Source of the DNA: Vibrio proteolyticus NBRC 13287
Lineage (GTDB): Bacteria; Pseudomonadota; Gammaproteobacteria; Enterobacterales; Vibrionaceae
DNA: 64,000 nt
Assembly (NCBI RefSeq): GCF_000467125.1
Contig: NZ_BATJ01000025.1
Span: forward strand, 1 to 64,000
Reading direction: 5' to 3'
This document shows, piece after piece, positions 53,789-60,406 of the stretch. The notes under the pieces are model-generated. The model made no database searches. It was given only the letters and a program-made list of their open reading frames with translations, and was not told the origin of the DNA. Within the stretch, counting starts at the first letter, position 1; each line of letters starts with the position of its first letter. Made by a program: the position numbers and the translations under genes.

Positions 53789-54667
53789 TCACTCTAAAAC
53801 TTTAAAGATTTGCTGTAAAACGGCTGGTGGTATTGGTTCCTCGCTATTCACGATAAAGCTCTTTAATTCCAGTCGTAGATTGCTCAAACTTTGCAAAAAT
53901 TGGAAATAGCGCTTCTCAGGAGGCTCTTGCGATTGATGCTCAGAACTCTGTTTTTGCTTTTGCTCTGACTTTTCCTCGAGCTTTTTAGGGGGCAAAAATT
54001 GTGACGAAAAAGCCTCTGTTACCTGTATAAAAGTGCCAAGACTTAACTTCCCTCGTTTGGCTTTTTCTGTGTGTCGTACCACATAACCGAGTTGCTCAAG
54101 TCGTTTTAAAGTATCTGATACTCGTCGAACACTCATTCCCAATATGATCGCAATATTGCTTTGGCTTATCCCTAAACCGTGGGTATTGCGATCAATATTT
54201 TTGGCTAAAAACGAGCAAACCAGAATCGATGCTTCCGCAGCATCATAATGCAGTTCGAGTTCGCTTTTCCAAAAGGTGTTGATGATGTTTGTTCGATTAA
54301 TATCTCTCTCGGAATAGTGGCTCGTCGGCATATAGCTTTTTGAAATTGAAGAATACGGTAGCAGAATAATCCGCTTTTGTTTTTTTAGAAATGGGTGCTC
54401 TTTGAATAGGCGAGTCTCATTGAGTTGCTTCATGGTTTGAGCTTCTTCTAGCTCTTTCATGAGATTGACTTTCTTTCTGTCATCTGGCCGAAGAAGTATC
54501 GGAACCAGTTTTTCTTCTCCTTCATGGTAAAGGTAACAGTTCCCTTTAACATCGTAAGAGTTAATAAAATTGATGATTTCCATGTTAGCGTTCGGATCGA
54601 GTGTTGGTGTTTCCTTCATGGTTGTAGTTTCTACTGATGTGCCTTCATCTATGTCGATTGATTGCAT
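53789..54667 (-). CDS. Winged-helix protein, possible replication or partition regulator
   Basis: A 292-residue protein of unknown family. Residues about 145-205 form a winged helix (GISQSNIAIILGMSVRRVSDTLKRLEQLGYVVRH). The preceding part is rich in charged residues, and the C-terminal 60 residues include a Gln/Glu/Ser-rich linker. It diverges from the Gp2-like genes across an AT-rich 380-bp gap, the usual place of a replicon or phage-type regulator. ATG 54667 was chosen; a GTG three codons earlier is possible. Confidence 0.6.
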   Translation of the reverse strand: MQSIDIDEGTSVETTTMKETPTLDPNANMEIINFINSYDVKGNCYLYHEGEEKLVPILLRPDDRKKVNLMKELEEAQTMKQLNETRLFKEHPFLKKQKRIILLPYSSISKSYMPTSHYSERDINRTNIINTFWKSELELHYDAAEASILVCSFLAKNIDRNTHGLGISQSNIAIILGMSVRRVSDTLKRLEQLGYVVRHTEKAKRGKLSLGTFIQVTEAFSSQFLPPKKLEEKSEQKQKQSSEHQSQEPPEKRYFQFLQSLSNLRLELKSFIVNSEEPIPPAVLQQIFKVLE

Positions 54668-55017
54668 GACTTTCACTCTGATTTATGGCTGGCATGGTGT
54701 AATCCGATGATATTTATATATATTTTAATTTATTATTTTCACTTTTTATGTGAGTGAAGTCCTGAAGTAAAAATGCATGAGCCGTGATTATTGATAAAAA
54801 TGAAGGTGATCTGGGTAGATTTAGCTGATGTGAAGACTCAGTAATCGCTTAAAAACAGAGGGGAGTGAATCGAGGGAGATCGGTAATTAATAATATATAC
54901 CTACCCATCTACTAACCTAATGTCACACCTCAACCAACTACCTCATCACTCGACATCTTGGTAGGGGAACCCATCCCTTACCCAAAGAGAGACTTAGAAA
55001 ATAACGTCACTCTCAGT
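54668..55017. promoter_or_regulatory. AT-rich divergent control region of the Gp2-like block
   Basis: About 350 bp without a gene. An AT-only run lies near 54712-54735, TTCACT/AGTGAA repeats near 54738-54758, and an imperfect hairpin TTGGTAGGGG/CCCTTACCCAA at 54958-54985. It must contain divergent promoters and could hold an origin-like site for the Gp2-type protein, which is inference. Confidence 0.4.
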
Positions 55018-55043
55018 ACCTATGTCAGAAGCAAAACATAGGT
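55018..55043 (+). promoter_or_regulatory. Ribosome-site inverted repeat before first Gp2-like gene
   Basis: ACCTATGT (55018-55025) and ACATAGGT (55036-55043), 8-bp perfect stem. The second arm contains the AGGT ribosome site, 7 nt before the ATG, so folding would hide it. Confidence 0.6.
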
Positions 55044-55050
55044 CACCATC

Positions 55051-55695
55051 ATGTCTAAAAACCTAACCATCACACACGAACCTACTTTCAACGGAAACAA
55101 GATATACATCGACAAGGAGGGGTTGGTCGTTGAATACCTAGAAGGGATAGACTCAGTCCTTGAGAAAGCTCTAGAGCAATATGCGAGACTTTTTATCGTT
55201 CGAGTGGACCTCAACTTACCAACAGACTTTAGAGGGGATGATTCAGCAGTGATGACTCGTTTCTTTCGATCTCTTAAGTCTCAGGTAGCGGCATATCGAA
55301 GACGTAGTGCTCGGTTAAATGGCAAACCCTATCGTGAAACCACCATTCGTTATGTGTGGGCTAAAGAGTGTGATACCTCAACGAGCAGTCATTACCACGT
55401 TGCGCTTATCTTTGACCGGAACGTCTTTCGTTCTCTAGGGGACTTTGGTGAATATCAGCAAAGTTTGGCTAACCGTATCCGTAATGCTTGGAAGCGCTCT
55501 GTGGATGCCATCTACTCAGGAAAAGAGAAACCCGCTATCCATTTCTCCAAACAAGGACAGTATCACTTGCTACGTAACTCTGAGGAGTTTGAGGAGGTGT
55601 TTCAGTCCGTCTTTTATCGACTAAGCTACCTAGCGAAGAGAAGAACGAAGCACTTTGGCAAACGTATGAACAACTTCGACCATAGTCGTAAATAG
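55051..55695 (+). CDS. Inovirus Gp2-like (YagK/YfjJ) protein, copy 1, active-site motifs intact
   Basis: A 214-residue protein of the inovirus Gp2/YagK-YfjJ C-terminal family found in phage satellites and islands. It has SSHYHVALIF (H-x-H, the metal motif of replication-type nucleases) and near the end YRLSYLAKRRTK (Tyr with YxxK), the candidate nicking Tyr. It is the first of three tandem paralogues that share the N-terminal TITHEPTFNGN block. A replication-initiation role is likely from family and context, not shown. Confidence 0.82.
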   Translation: MSKNLTITHEPTFNGNKIYIDKEGLVVEYLEGIDSVLEKALEQYARLFIVRVDLNLPTDFRGDDSAVMTRFFRSLKSQVAAYRRRSARLNGKPYRETTIRYVWAKECDTSTSSHYHVALIFDRNVFRSLGDFGEYQQSLANRIRNAWKRSVDAIYSGKEKPAIHFSKQGQYHLLRNSEEFEEVFQSVFYRLSYLAKRRTKHFGKRMNNFDHSRK

Positions 55696-55716
55696 CTTAA
55701 AAATTACGGTAGTCGC

Positions 55717-55751
55717 AGTTCCTGTGGGATTAACAACAAACCACAGGAACT
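55717..55751 (+). promoter_or_regulatory. Ribosome-site inverted repeat before second Gp2-like gene
   Basis: AGTTCCTGTGG (55717-55727) and CCACAGGAACT (55741-55751), 11-bp perfect stem with 13-nt loop. The 3' arm contains AGGAA, the ribosome site for ATG 55756. Confidence 0.65.
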
Positions 55752-55755
55752 CATT

Positions 55756-56439
55756 ATGCCAAATCAATTCAAGATGGCTTTTCAAAGAGCTCACACGTCT
55801 AACCACCTCACCATCACCCACGACCGAACGTTTAATGGGAAGCCGCTCTACTACCACAAGGATGGTCTTGTCCTTGAGTACTTGGAGGGTATCGACCGAG
55901 TGCTGACTGAAGCGCTCGGCCAATACCCTAAGCTTTGTGTCGCTCACTTAAATGTACGTCTACCAAGTGACTTTGATGGAAACCATTTTGAGGTATTCAG
56001 TCGTTTCTTTCGTACCTTGGAGTCGGAAACCAATGAATTGTGTCTAATGAAGTACAGGCGTAGGCCTCACCAATATCATCAAACGGTCATACGTCATGTT
56101 TGGTTCAAGGCGTGTGAGTCCACCAGCCAGTACCACCTGGTCTTATTCTTTAATAAGCGCCTTTATCTTTGTTTAGGCAAAAGTGGAGACGGGAGGAGTC
56201 GCTACTTGTCCAGAGTCAGAAAAGCATGGGATAGAGCCGTGGAAGAAGACCATGGGAGAAGATGTTTAGGACTGGCGTATTCTCCATCTGATGACATGTA
56301 CGAACTTCTAAAAGGGGATGAAGCATTCCCATTGCAGTTAAATGAGCTCTTCTATCGGATAAGTCGTCTAGCGAAGCCCGTCTCCCTAGAGGGCGAGAAC
56401 CGCAGCATGAGTTTTGGTTGCAGTCACGACTCACCTTAA
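55756..56439 (+). CDS. Inovirus Gp2-like protein, copy 2, degenerate motifs
   Basis: A 227-residue paralogue of the preceding gene (TITHDRTFNGKPLYYHKDGLVLEYLEGIDRVL aligns with copy 1). The first motif is QYHLVLFF (Gln for the first His) and the tail is YRISRLAKPVS (Arg for the candidate Tyr). The fold is probably kept but nicking activity is doubtful, so a regulatory or partner role is likely. It is 60 nt after copy 1. Confidence 0.78.
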   Translation: MPNQFKMAFQRAHTSNHLTITHDRTFNGKPLYYHKDGLVLEYLEGIDRVLTEALGQYPKLCVAHLNVRLPSDFDGNHFEVFSRFFRTLESETNELCLMKYRRRPHQYHQTVIRHVWFKACESTSQYHLVLFFNKRLYLCLGKSGDGRSRYLSRVRKAWDRAVEEDHGRRCLGLAYSPSDDMYELLKGDEAFPLQLNELFYRISRLAKPVSLEGENRSMSFGCSHDSP

Positions 56440-56451
56440 AAAATACAGCGC

Positions 56452-56492
56452 GAGTAATACCTATGTCATTCACAGACTCAGAGGTATTACTC
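56452..56492 (+). promoter_or_regulatory. Ribosome-site inverted repeat before third Gp2-like gene
   Basis: GAGTAATACCT (56452-56462) and AGGTATTACTC (56482-56492), 11-bp perfect stem with 19-nt loop. The 3' arm holds the GAGG/AGGT ribosome site and ends directly at ATG 56493. Confidence 0.65.
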
Positions 56493-57092
56493 ATGTCTAA
56501 CAATACTTACCTTCCCAACATTACCCATTCAAAAACGTTTAACGACTACCCCGTATTTTTCAGTGACAAGGGGTTATACGAATCGGCCTTAACCAGAATG
56601 ACGGAAGTCTTTGAACAAGCAACGGAGGCGTTTGACGCGGCCTTGGCTACGCGCTTGGATTTGTTTCTACCAGAAGACCACCAAGATACCGACCTCAGCA
56701 TAATTAACGATTACTTTACGCTGCTTAAAGAAAAGCTCGATACGGATTCAGTGTTCTATGTATGGCGTAAGCGAGAGGACAAGGTGCCATCCCACAACTA
56801 TCGCGTGATGCTGTTTACTGACTACAGCCAGCATTTTGGCCCCGCCATTTGCTGGGAAAAACGCAACGAATTGGTTGAGCACCTTAAAGAGGCTTGGCAA
56901 GAAGCGATAGAAAAGCACTACAGCGGCAAAGCGCGCTCATTGGTGTTTCTCAATGACCGAGGAAACTATGGCTTGGGGACACGCTGTAGGGAGCAAGACA
57001 AGAACATCAAGCGTTGTGTCTTTCATCGCATGAGCAGTCTTGCTGAAGCATGGAATGAGCAGCGTTACTTCTTTGGCTCTAGTTCAGAGTAG
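56493..57092 (+). CDS. Inovirus Gp2-like protein, copy 3, degenerate motifs
   Basis: A 199-residue, more diverged paralogue (NITHSKTFNDYPVFFSDKGLYE). The motif region reads SHNYRVMLFTDY and the tail RMSSLAEAWNEQ, so neither the H-x-H nor the YxxK Tyr is kept. ATG 56493 was chosen because GAGG lies 8 nt upstream and it aligns with the other two; the frame is open 25 codons back into copy 2. Confidence 0.75.
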   Translation: MSNNTYLPNITHSKTFNDYPVFFSDKGLYESALTRMTEVFEQATEAFDAALATRLDLFLPEDHQDTDLSIINDYFTLLKEKLDTDSVFYVWRKREDKVPSHNYRVMLFTDYSQHFGPAICWEKRNELVEHLKEAWQEAIEKHYSGKARSLVFLNDRGNYGLGTRCREQDKNIKRCVFHRMSSLAEAWNEQRYFFGSSSE

Positions 57093-57120
57093 ACCGACTG
57101 CATTTTTTTACAGTAGCGGC

Positions 57121-57150
57121 TTATCTCATGAGTATATACACAGGAGATAA
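57121..57150 (+). promoter_or_regulatory. Ribosome-site inverted repeat before alpA
   Basis: TTATCTC (57121-57127) and GAGATAA (57144-57150), 7-bp stem. The 3' arm overlaps the AGGAG site of ATG 57157, the same layout as in the three preceding genes. Confidence 0.5.
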
Positions 57151-57156
57151 TTCCCA

Positions 57157-57360
57157 ATGACAATGAGGTTCTTAAGACTACAAGACGTGATGTCACTAAC
57201 TGGGCTAGGCCGTTCCACTATCTACAAGTTCATGGCCGATGAAGTTTTTCCAAAAACCATTCCATTGGGAGGGAGAGCTGTGGGATGGCTAGAAAGTGAA
57301 ATCGAAGAATGGATGGAATCGCGTCTAGCACTGCGAGACAACCAAGAATCTTTTCAGTAA
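57157..57360 (+). CDS. AlpA-family transcriptional regulator
   Basis: A 67-residue MerR-like HTH protein of the AlpA (phage P4/CP4-57) family: FLRLQDVMSLTGLGRSTIYKFMADEVFPKTIPLGGRAVGWLESEIEEWM. AlpA proteins activate excision or integrase genes in cryptic prophages and islands. It lies in the island's replication-type block and is followed by a strong hairpin. Confidence 0.9.
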   Translation: MTMRFLRLQDVMSLTGLGRSTIYKFMADEVFPKTIPLGGRAVGWLESEIEEWMESRLALRDNQESFQ

Positions 57361-57386
57361 CACAAACATTAAATTACACATCAACA

Positions 57387-57420
57387 GGGCGCTGGCTAAG
57401 CAAAGTCATGCGCCCTTTTT
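57387..57420 (+). terminator. Terminator after alpA
   Basis: GGGCGC (57387-57392) and GCGCCC (57410-57415), followed by TTTTT. It would separate alpA from the RNase H gene. Confidence 0.65.
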
Positions 57421-57441
57421 CAATTAGAGAGAGATAAAAAA

Positions 57442-57879
57442 ATGAGTTATTCAATTTACGTAGACGGCGCAGCACCAAACAACCAACACGGATGTACACG
57501 AGGTGGCATCGGGCTGGTGGTCATGGATGAAGACAATGAGATTGTTCATGAAGAGAGCATTACCATTGACCGCAAAACGAATAGTGCTGAACTTGAGCTA
57601 CTGGCCTTGGTTGAGGCGTTGGAGTACGCAGAAGATGGGGACGTGATTTACTCAGATAGTGATTATTGTGTAAAAGGTTTCAACATCTGGATGGACGATT
57701 GGAAAGACCGAGGTTGGCGCCGTGCGGATAAGAAACCCGTCAAGAGCCGTCACCTGTGGCAACAAGTGGATGAGCTGAGTTCTAGGAAGTATGTTGAAGT
57801 TGAAAAGGTAAAAGCACACTCTGGTGTTGAAGGAAATGAGAGAGCTGACTTGTTAGCGGTTGAAGCCGCGGCGTTATAA
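57442..57879 (+). CDS. Ribonuclease H (type I-like) carried by the island
   Basis: A 145-residue RNase H. The acidic residues are Asp in IYVDGAA, Glu in SAELELLALVEAL, Asp in IYSDSDYCVKGFN and the C-terminal HSGVEGNERADLLA with His and Asp. It degrades RNA in RNA-DNA hybrids, and in an island probably helps replication or copying. The chromosome should have its own rnhA, so this is an extra copy. GAGAGA lies before the ATG. Confidence 0.93.
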   Translation: MSYSIYVDGAAPNNQHGCTRGGIGLVVMDEDNEIVHEESITIDRKTNSAELELLALVEALEYAEDGDVIYSDSDYCVKGFNIWMDDWKDRGWRRADKKPVKSRHLWQQVDELSSRKYVEVEKVKAHSGVEGNERADLLAVEAAAL

Positions 57880-57892
57880 GGTCAGTGGCACG

Positions 57893-57920
57893 CAGCTTGT
57901 GGGATGTACCCCACAAGCTG
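57893..57920 (+). terminator. Terminator after the RNase H gene
   Basis: CAGCTTGTGG / CCACAAGCTG perfect 10-bp stem with 8-nt loop, followed by TTATTCTTATTT. Confidence 0.75.
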
Positions 57921-58003
57921 TTATTCTTATTTATTATTGGTATTGATGGTGTCGATGGTTTCTCTTAACGTGCGGGTATTGCCTGATGACCTAATGACTC
58001 CTA

Positions 58004-59104
58004 ATGCCCAATGAAAAGTTTAAAATACCCATCATCAAACTGGGTAACCCGTTTCTGCCTTCACCTGATGAAGTCTCAGAATTCCTGGGGCTTCCTGTCT
58101 CGCCCAGAGAAAAAATAAAGTGGTTAAATGCGTCAGTGGTCAAGAGTAAGCTGCCGACAGACCGCACGCTTGATAACATAAGTAAGGAGGGAATACGGTG
58201 GAAATCGATACGTCAGTTTGCTTGGCAACTGGCGAGAGTGTTTGTTCGTAAAGGATGGTCCCTTAACGTTTCTTTCCCCGATGGTGGTATTCATAAAGCA
58301 GACTTATCTTTTTGGTGGTCACACACTATTAAAGGCGTTCAGCAAGGGTTGTCTTCGACGTCTGGTGAGTTGAATCTCGGGCTCTTGGTTAGCTATATCG
58401 ATAGGCGCTGCGCCGCCTATCAAAAACAGTTGGCTTTTATGCAGGATGCGCCTGGTATCAATGAGTGCAACCAAAGTGAGTTAATCTCAGGCTATTACCT
58501 GCCCGTTCTCGATTTTACGTTGCTCAGTGAGCCAGAAAAGGTGCTTGTAAAAAACTGGCTCAAATCGCCAAGTGAATCTGCCTCACAAGAAACTGAGCAG
58601 GCTATGCTGTGTTTCAAGCATGATTTTTGGTTGTCCTTAATGTCGGTCATTGATGCAATGTTTCTTGAAGATTGGGATAAACACCATGAAGAGTACACTC
58701 CTAGTTCGTATGCCCGACAATACGGGGTGTTCGGGCAGGTTTTTAAGCGAGAAGAGAACACATTCCTTGGCAAGTTTTTTGGCCTATTAAAAGAGCAGAC
58801 TAATCAGACTTACGCTCAGTTATCGGAGTATGTTGCCTTACCTTTTAGTGAGCATGAGCGAAATGGTGTGCTAAAGCGCGATGTACAACAAGATCGTTTT
58901 AAAGAGTGGCGTAGCGGAAAAAGCCTCCCCTCTGTAAAAGCCTTGAGTACGTTTTTTGACAACATGGATGTAGGGCGTCAAGGTACGGATTTGCTGGTAT
59001 ACGCACTGTTTATGAGAGCGCTTGATAAGGAGGGGGGCTGTGCGCTACCTGATATCTATACGACAAATCGTTACCAGCGTTACTTCCAACACTACGCTCC
59101 CTAG
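58004..59104 (+). CDS. Unknown 366-residue island protein
   Basis: I do not recognise this protein. It is soluble and mostly helical by composition; no membrane or signal segment is seen. Residues about 75-105 (WLNVSFPDG region, then WWSHTI) and about 265-315 (TYAQLSEYVALPF...WRSGKSLPSVKALSTFF) stand out; the latter resembles a lambda-repressor-type HTH turn without certainty. The start (MPNEKF) has a weak ribosome site. It follows the RNase H terminator and is itself followed by a hairpin at its stop. Confidence 0.65.
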   Translation: MPNEKFKIPIIKLGNPFLPSPDEVSEFLGLPVSPREKIKWLNASVVKSKLPTDRTLDNISKEGIRWKSIRQFAWQLARVFVRKGWSLNVSFPDGGIHKADLSFWWSHTIKGVQQGLSSTSGELNLGLLVSYIDRRCAAYQKQLAFMQDAPGINECNQSELISGYYLPVLDFTLLSEPEKVLVKNWLKSPSESASQETEQAMLCFKHDFWLSLMSVIDAMFLEDWDKHHEEYTPSSYARQYGVFGQVFKREENTFLGKFFGLLKEQTNQTYAQLSEYVALPFSEHERNGVLKRDVQQDRFKEWRSGKSLPSVKALSTFFDNMDVGRQGTDLLVYALFMRALDKEGGCALPDIYTTNRYQRYFQHYAP

Positions 59105-59124
59105 GCTGCACTATGGCAGCCTAG
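59101..59124 (+). terminator. Possible terminator at the stop of the 366-residue gene
   Basis: CTAGGCTGC / GCAGCCTAG 9-bp stem overlapping the stop codon, then a mixed T-rich tail. Confidence 0.5.
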
Positions 59125-59352
59125 GTTTGCTTCTATTTTTTGCTTGGCGGATTGTTGGAGCGACCTCCACCTGATGGATTCGAGGTGCCATTTTTGGTCG
59201 GCCATAGCGGGGCGTTGTTGCCTGATTGTTGTTTATTTCCCATGGGTTGCTCCTTTTTGTTGAGGCTGTCGACGAATATTCGTCGACAACCATCATGCAT
59301 GAATACGGAGAGTGATTGGGAGGGGGGAAAGAGCGAAAGTTACTGGGAGTGA

Positions 59353-60138
59353 TTAAGTACTTTTTCGTTGATCTCTAATGTAGATATGTACCGCCCCTGC
59401 TTGAGTCTGCCTTTTGTCTATTTCAAACAGTTCAGTCGCCTCAATGAGTTGGCTCAGAGTGTTGAACCCGTAGTTTTTTGAGCTGAAGTCCGGGTATTGT
59501 CTTTTGATTAGGCCACCACATTGGCCCAGAAAAGACCAGCCGTCCTCGTCTTGGTATTCACTGGCAGCGCCTCGTAGGATATTCAACAGTTTCGTATCAC
59601 CTCGTAGTTTATTGCGAGTCTCGCGAGGCTCTGCTTTCTTGGGTTTGTCTGAAATGACGGCAGTGACTTCTTCTTTTGGCGCGTATCGTTCTTTAAGGAC
59701 TTCAGTGTAAATAAAATCATCACAAGCATTACGAAAGGCGAGCGGTGTTTTCTTCTCACCGACACCAAAGACATAAATTTGAGACTCTTTGAGGCGTGAA
59801 GCCAACTTGGTGAAATCACTGTCGCTACTGATGAGAGCAAAAGCGTCATACTTATTTGAGTAGAGCAAATCCATGGCATCAATGATCATGGCAGCATCAG
59901 AGGAGTTTTTGCCCTGCGTGTACGAAAACTGCTGAATTGGATTAATTGCCAACTCATTGAGTGGTTGTTTCCAGTTCTTTAAACATTCTGAACTCCAGTC
60001 ACCATACGCTTTTTTTACCAGAATATGTCCGTGTTTAGAGAGCTCTTTGAGCACAAAATCTAAAACTGCATATTGTGCGTTCTCTGCGTCGATTAAAACG
60101 GCAATTTTCTTTTCAGAGTCTATATCAATCAAATCCAT
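59353..60138 (-). CDS. NYN-domain nuclease-like protein with LOTUS/OST-HTH domain
   Basis: A 261-residue protein. The N-terminal NYN (PIN-like, DUF88/LabA) domain shows IAVLIDAENAQ, KNSSDAAMIIDAMDLLYSNKYDAFALISSDSDFTKLA with its conserved acids. A Lys/Glu-rich linker follows at about 170-190. The C-terminus (about 195-255) is a LOTUS/OST-HTH domain with WSFLGQCGGLIKRQYPDFSSKNYGF. This architecture is known for RNA-directed nucleases. ATG 60138 was chosen; the frame is open further and TTG 60132 has better ribosome-site spacing. Confidence 0.85.
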   Translation of the reverse strand: MDLIDIDSEKKIAVLIDAENAQYAVLDFVLKELSKHGHILVKKAYGDWSSECLKNWKQPLNELAINPIQQFSYTQGKNSSDAAMIIDAMDLLYSNKYDAFALISSDSDFTKLASRLKESQIYVFGVGEKKTPLAFRNACDDFIYTEVLKERYAPKEEVTAVISDKPKKAEPRETRNKLRGDTKLLNILRGAASEYQDEDGWSFLGQCGGLIKRQYPDFSSKNYGFNTLSQLIEATELFEIDKRQTQAGAVHIYIRDQRKST

Positions 60139-60406
60139 GTCCTTATGAGCAAGCGGCGAATTAAAGGTGAGAACACCTAGGTGTAGTTCAATGATGCTGC
60201 GTGTAAGGCTGGGAAGCAACGAGTACCGCTACAGAGTTATCTATTTGAGTGTTGATGCACGAAAGAGATAAAACCTATTGATGAGTGAGTTATTAACATA
60301 AGAGGTTGAAGGAACAACGGTCACACTCTAGCGCATTGTTGAGAACAAATAGAGGTTATCAGTCCTGCTCCCTTTATGGATTGAGTAGAATAGGCCTCAT
60401 TAAAAA

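Noticed and set aside
55051..57092. Complete inovirus prophage
   Set aside because: Only Gp2-like genes are present; there are no coat, minor coat or Zot-type assembly genes in the surrounding sequence.
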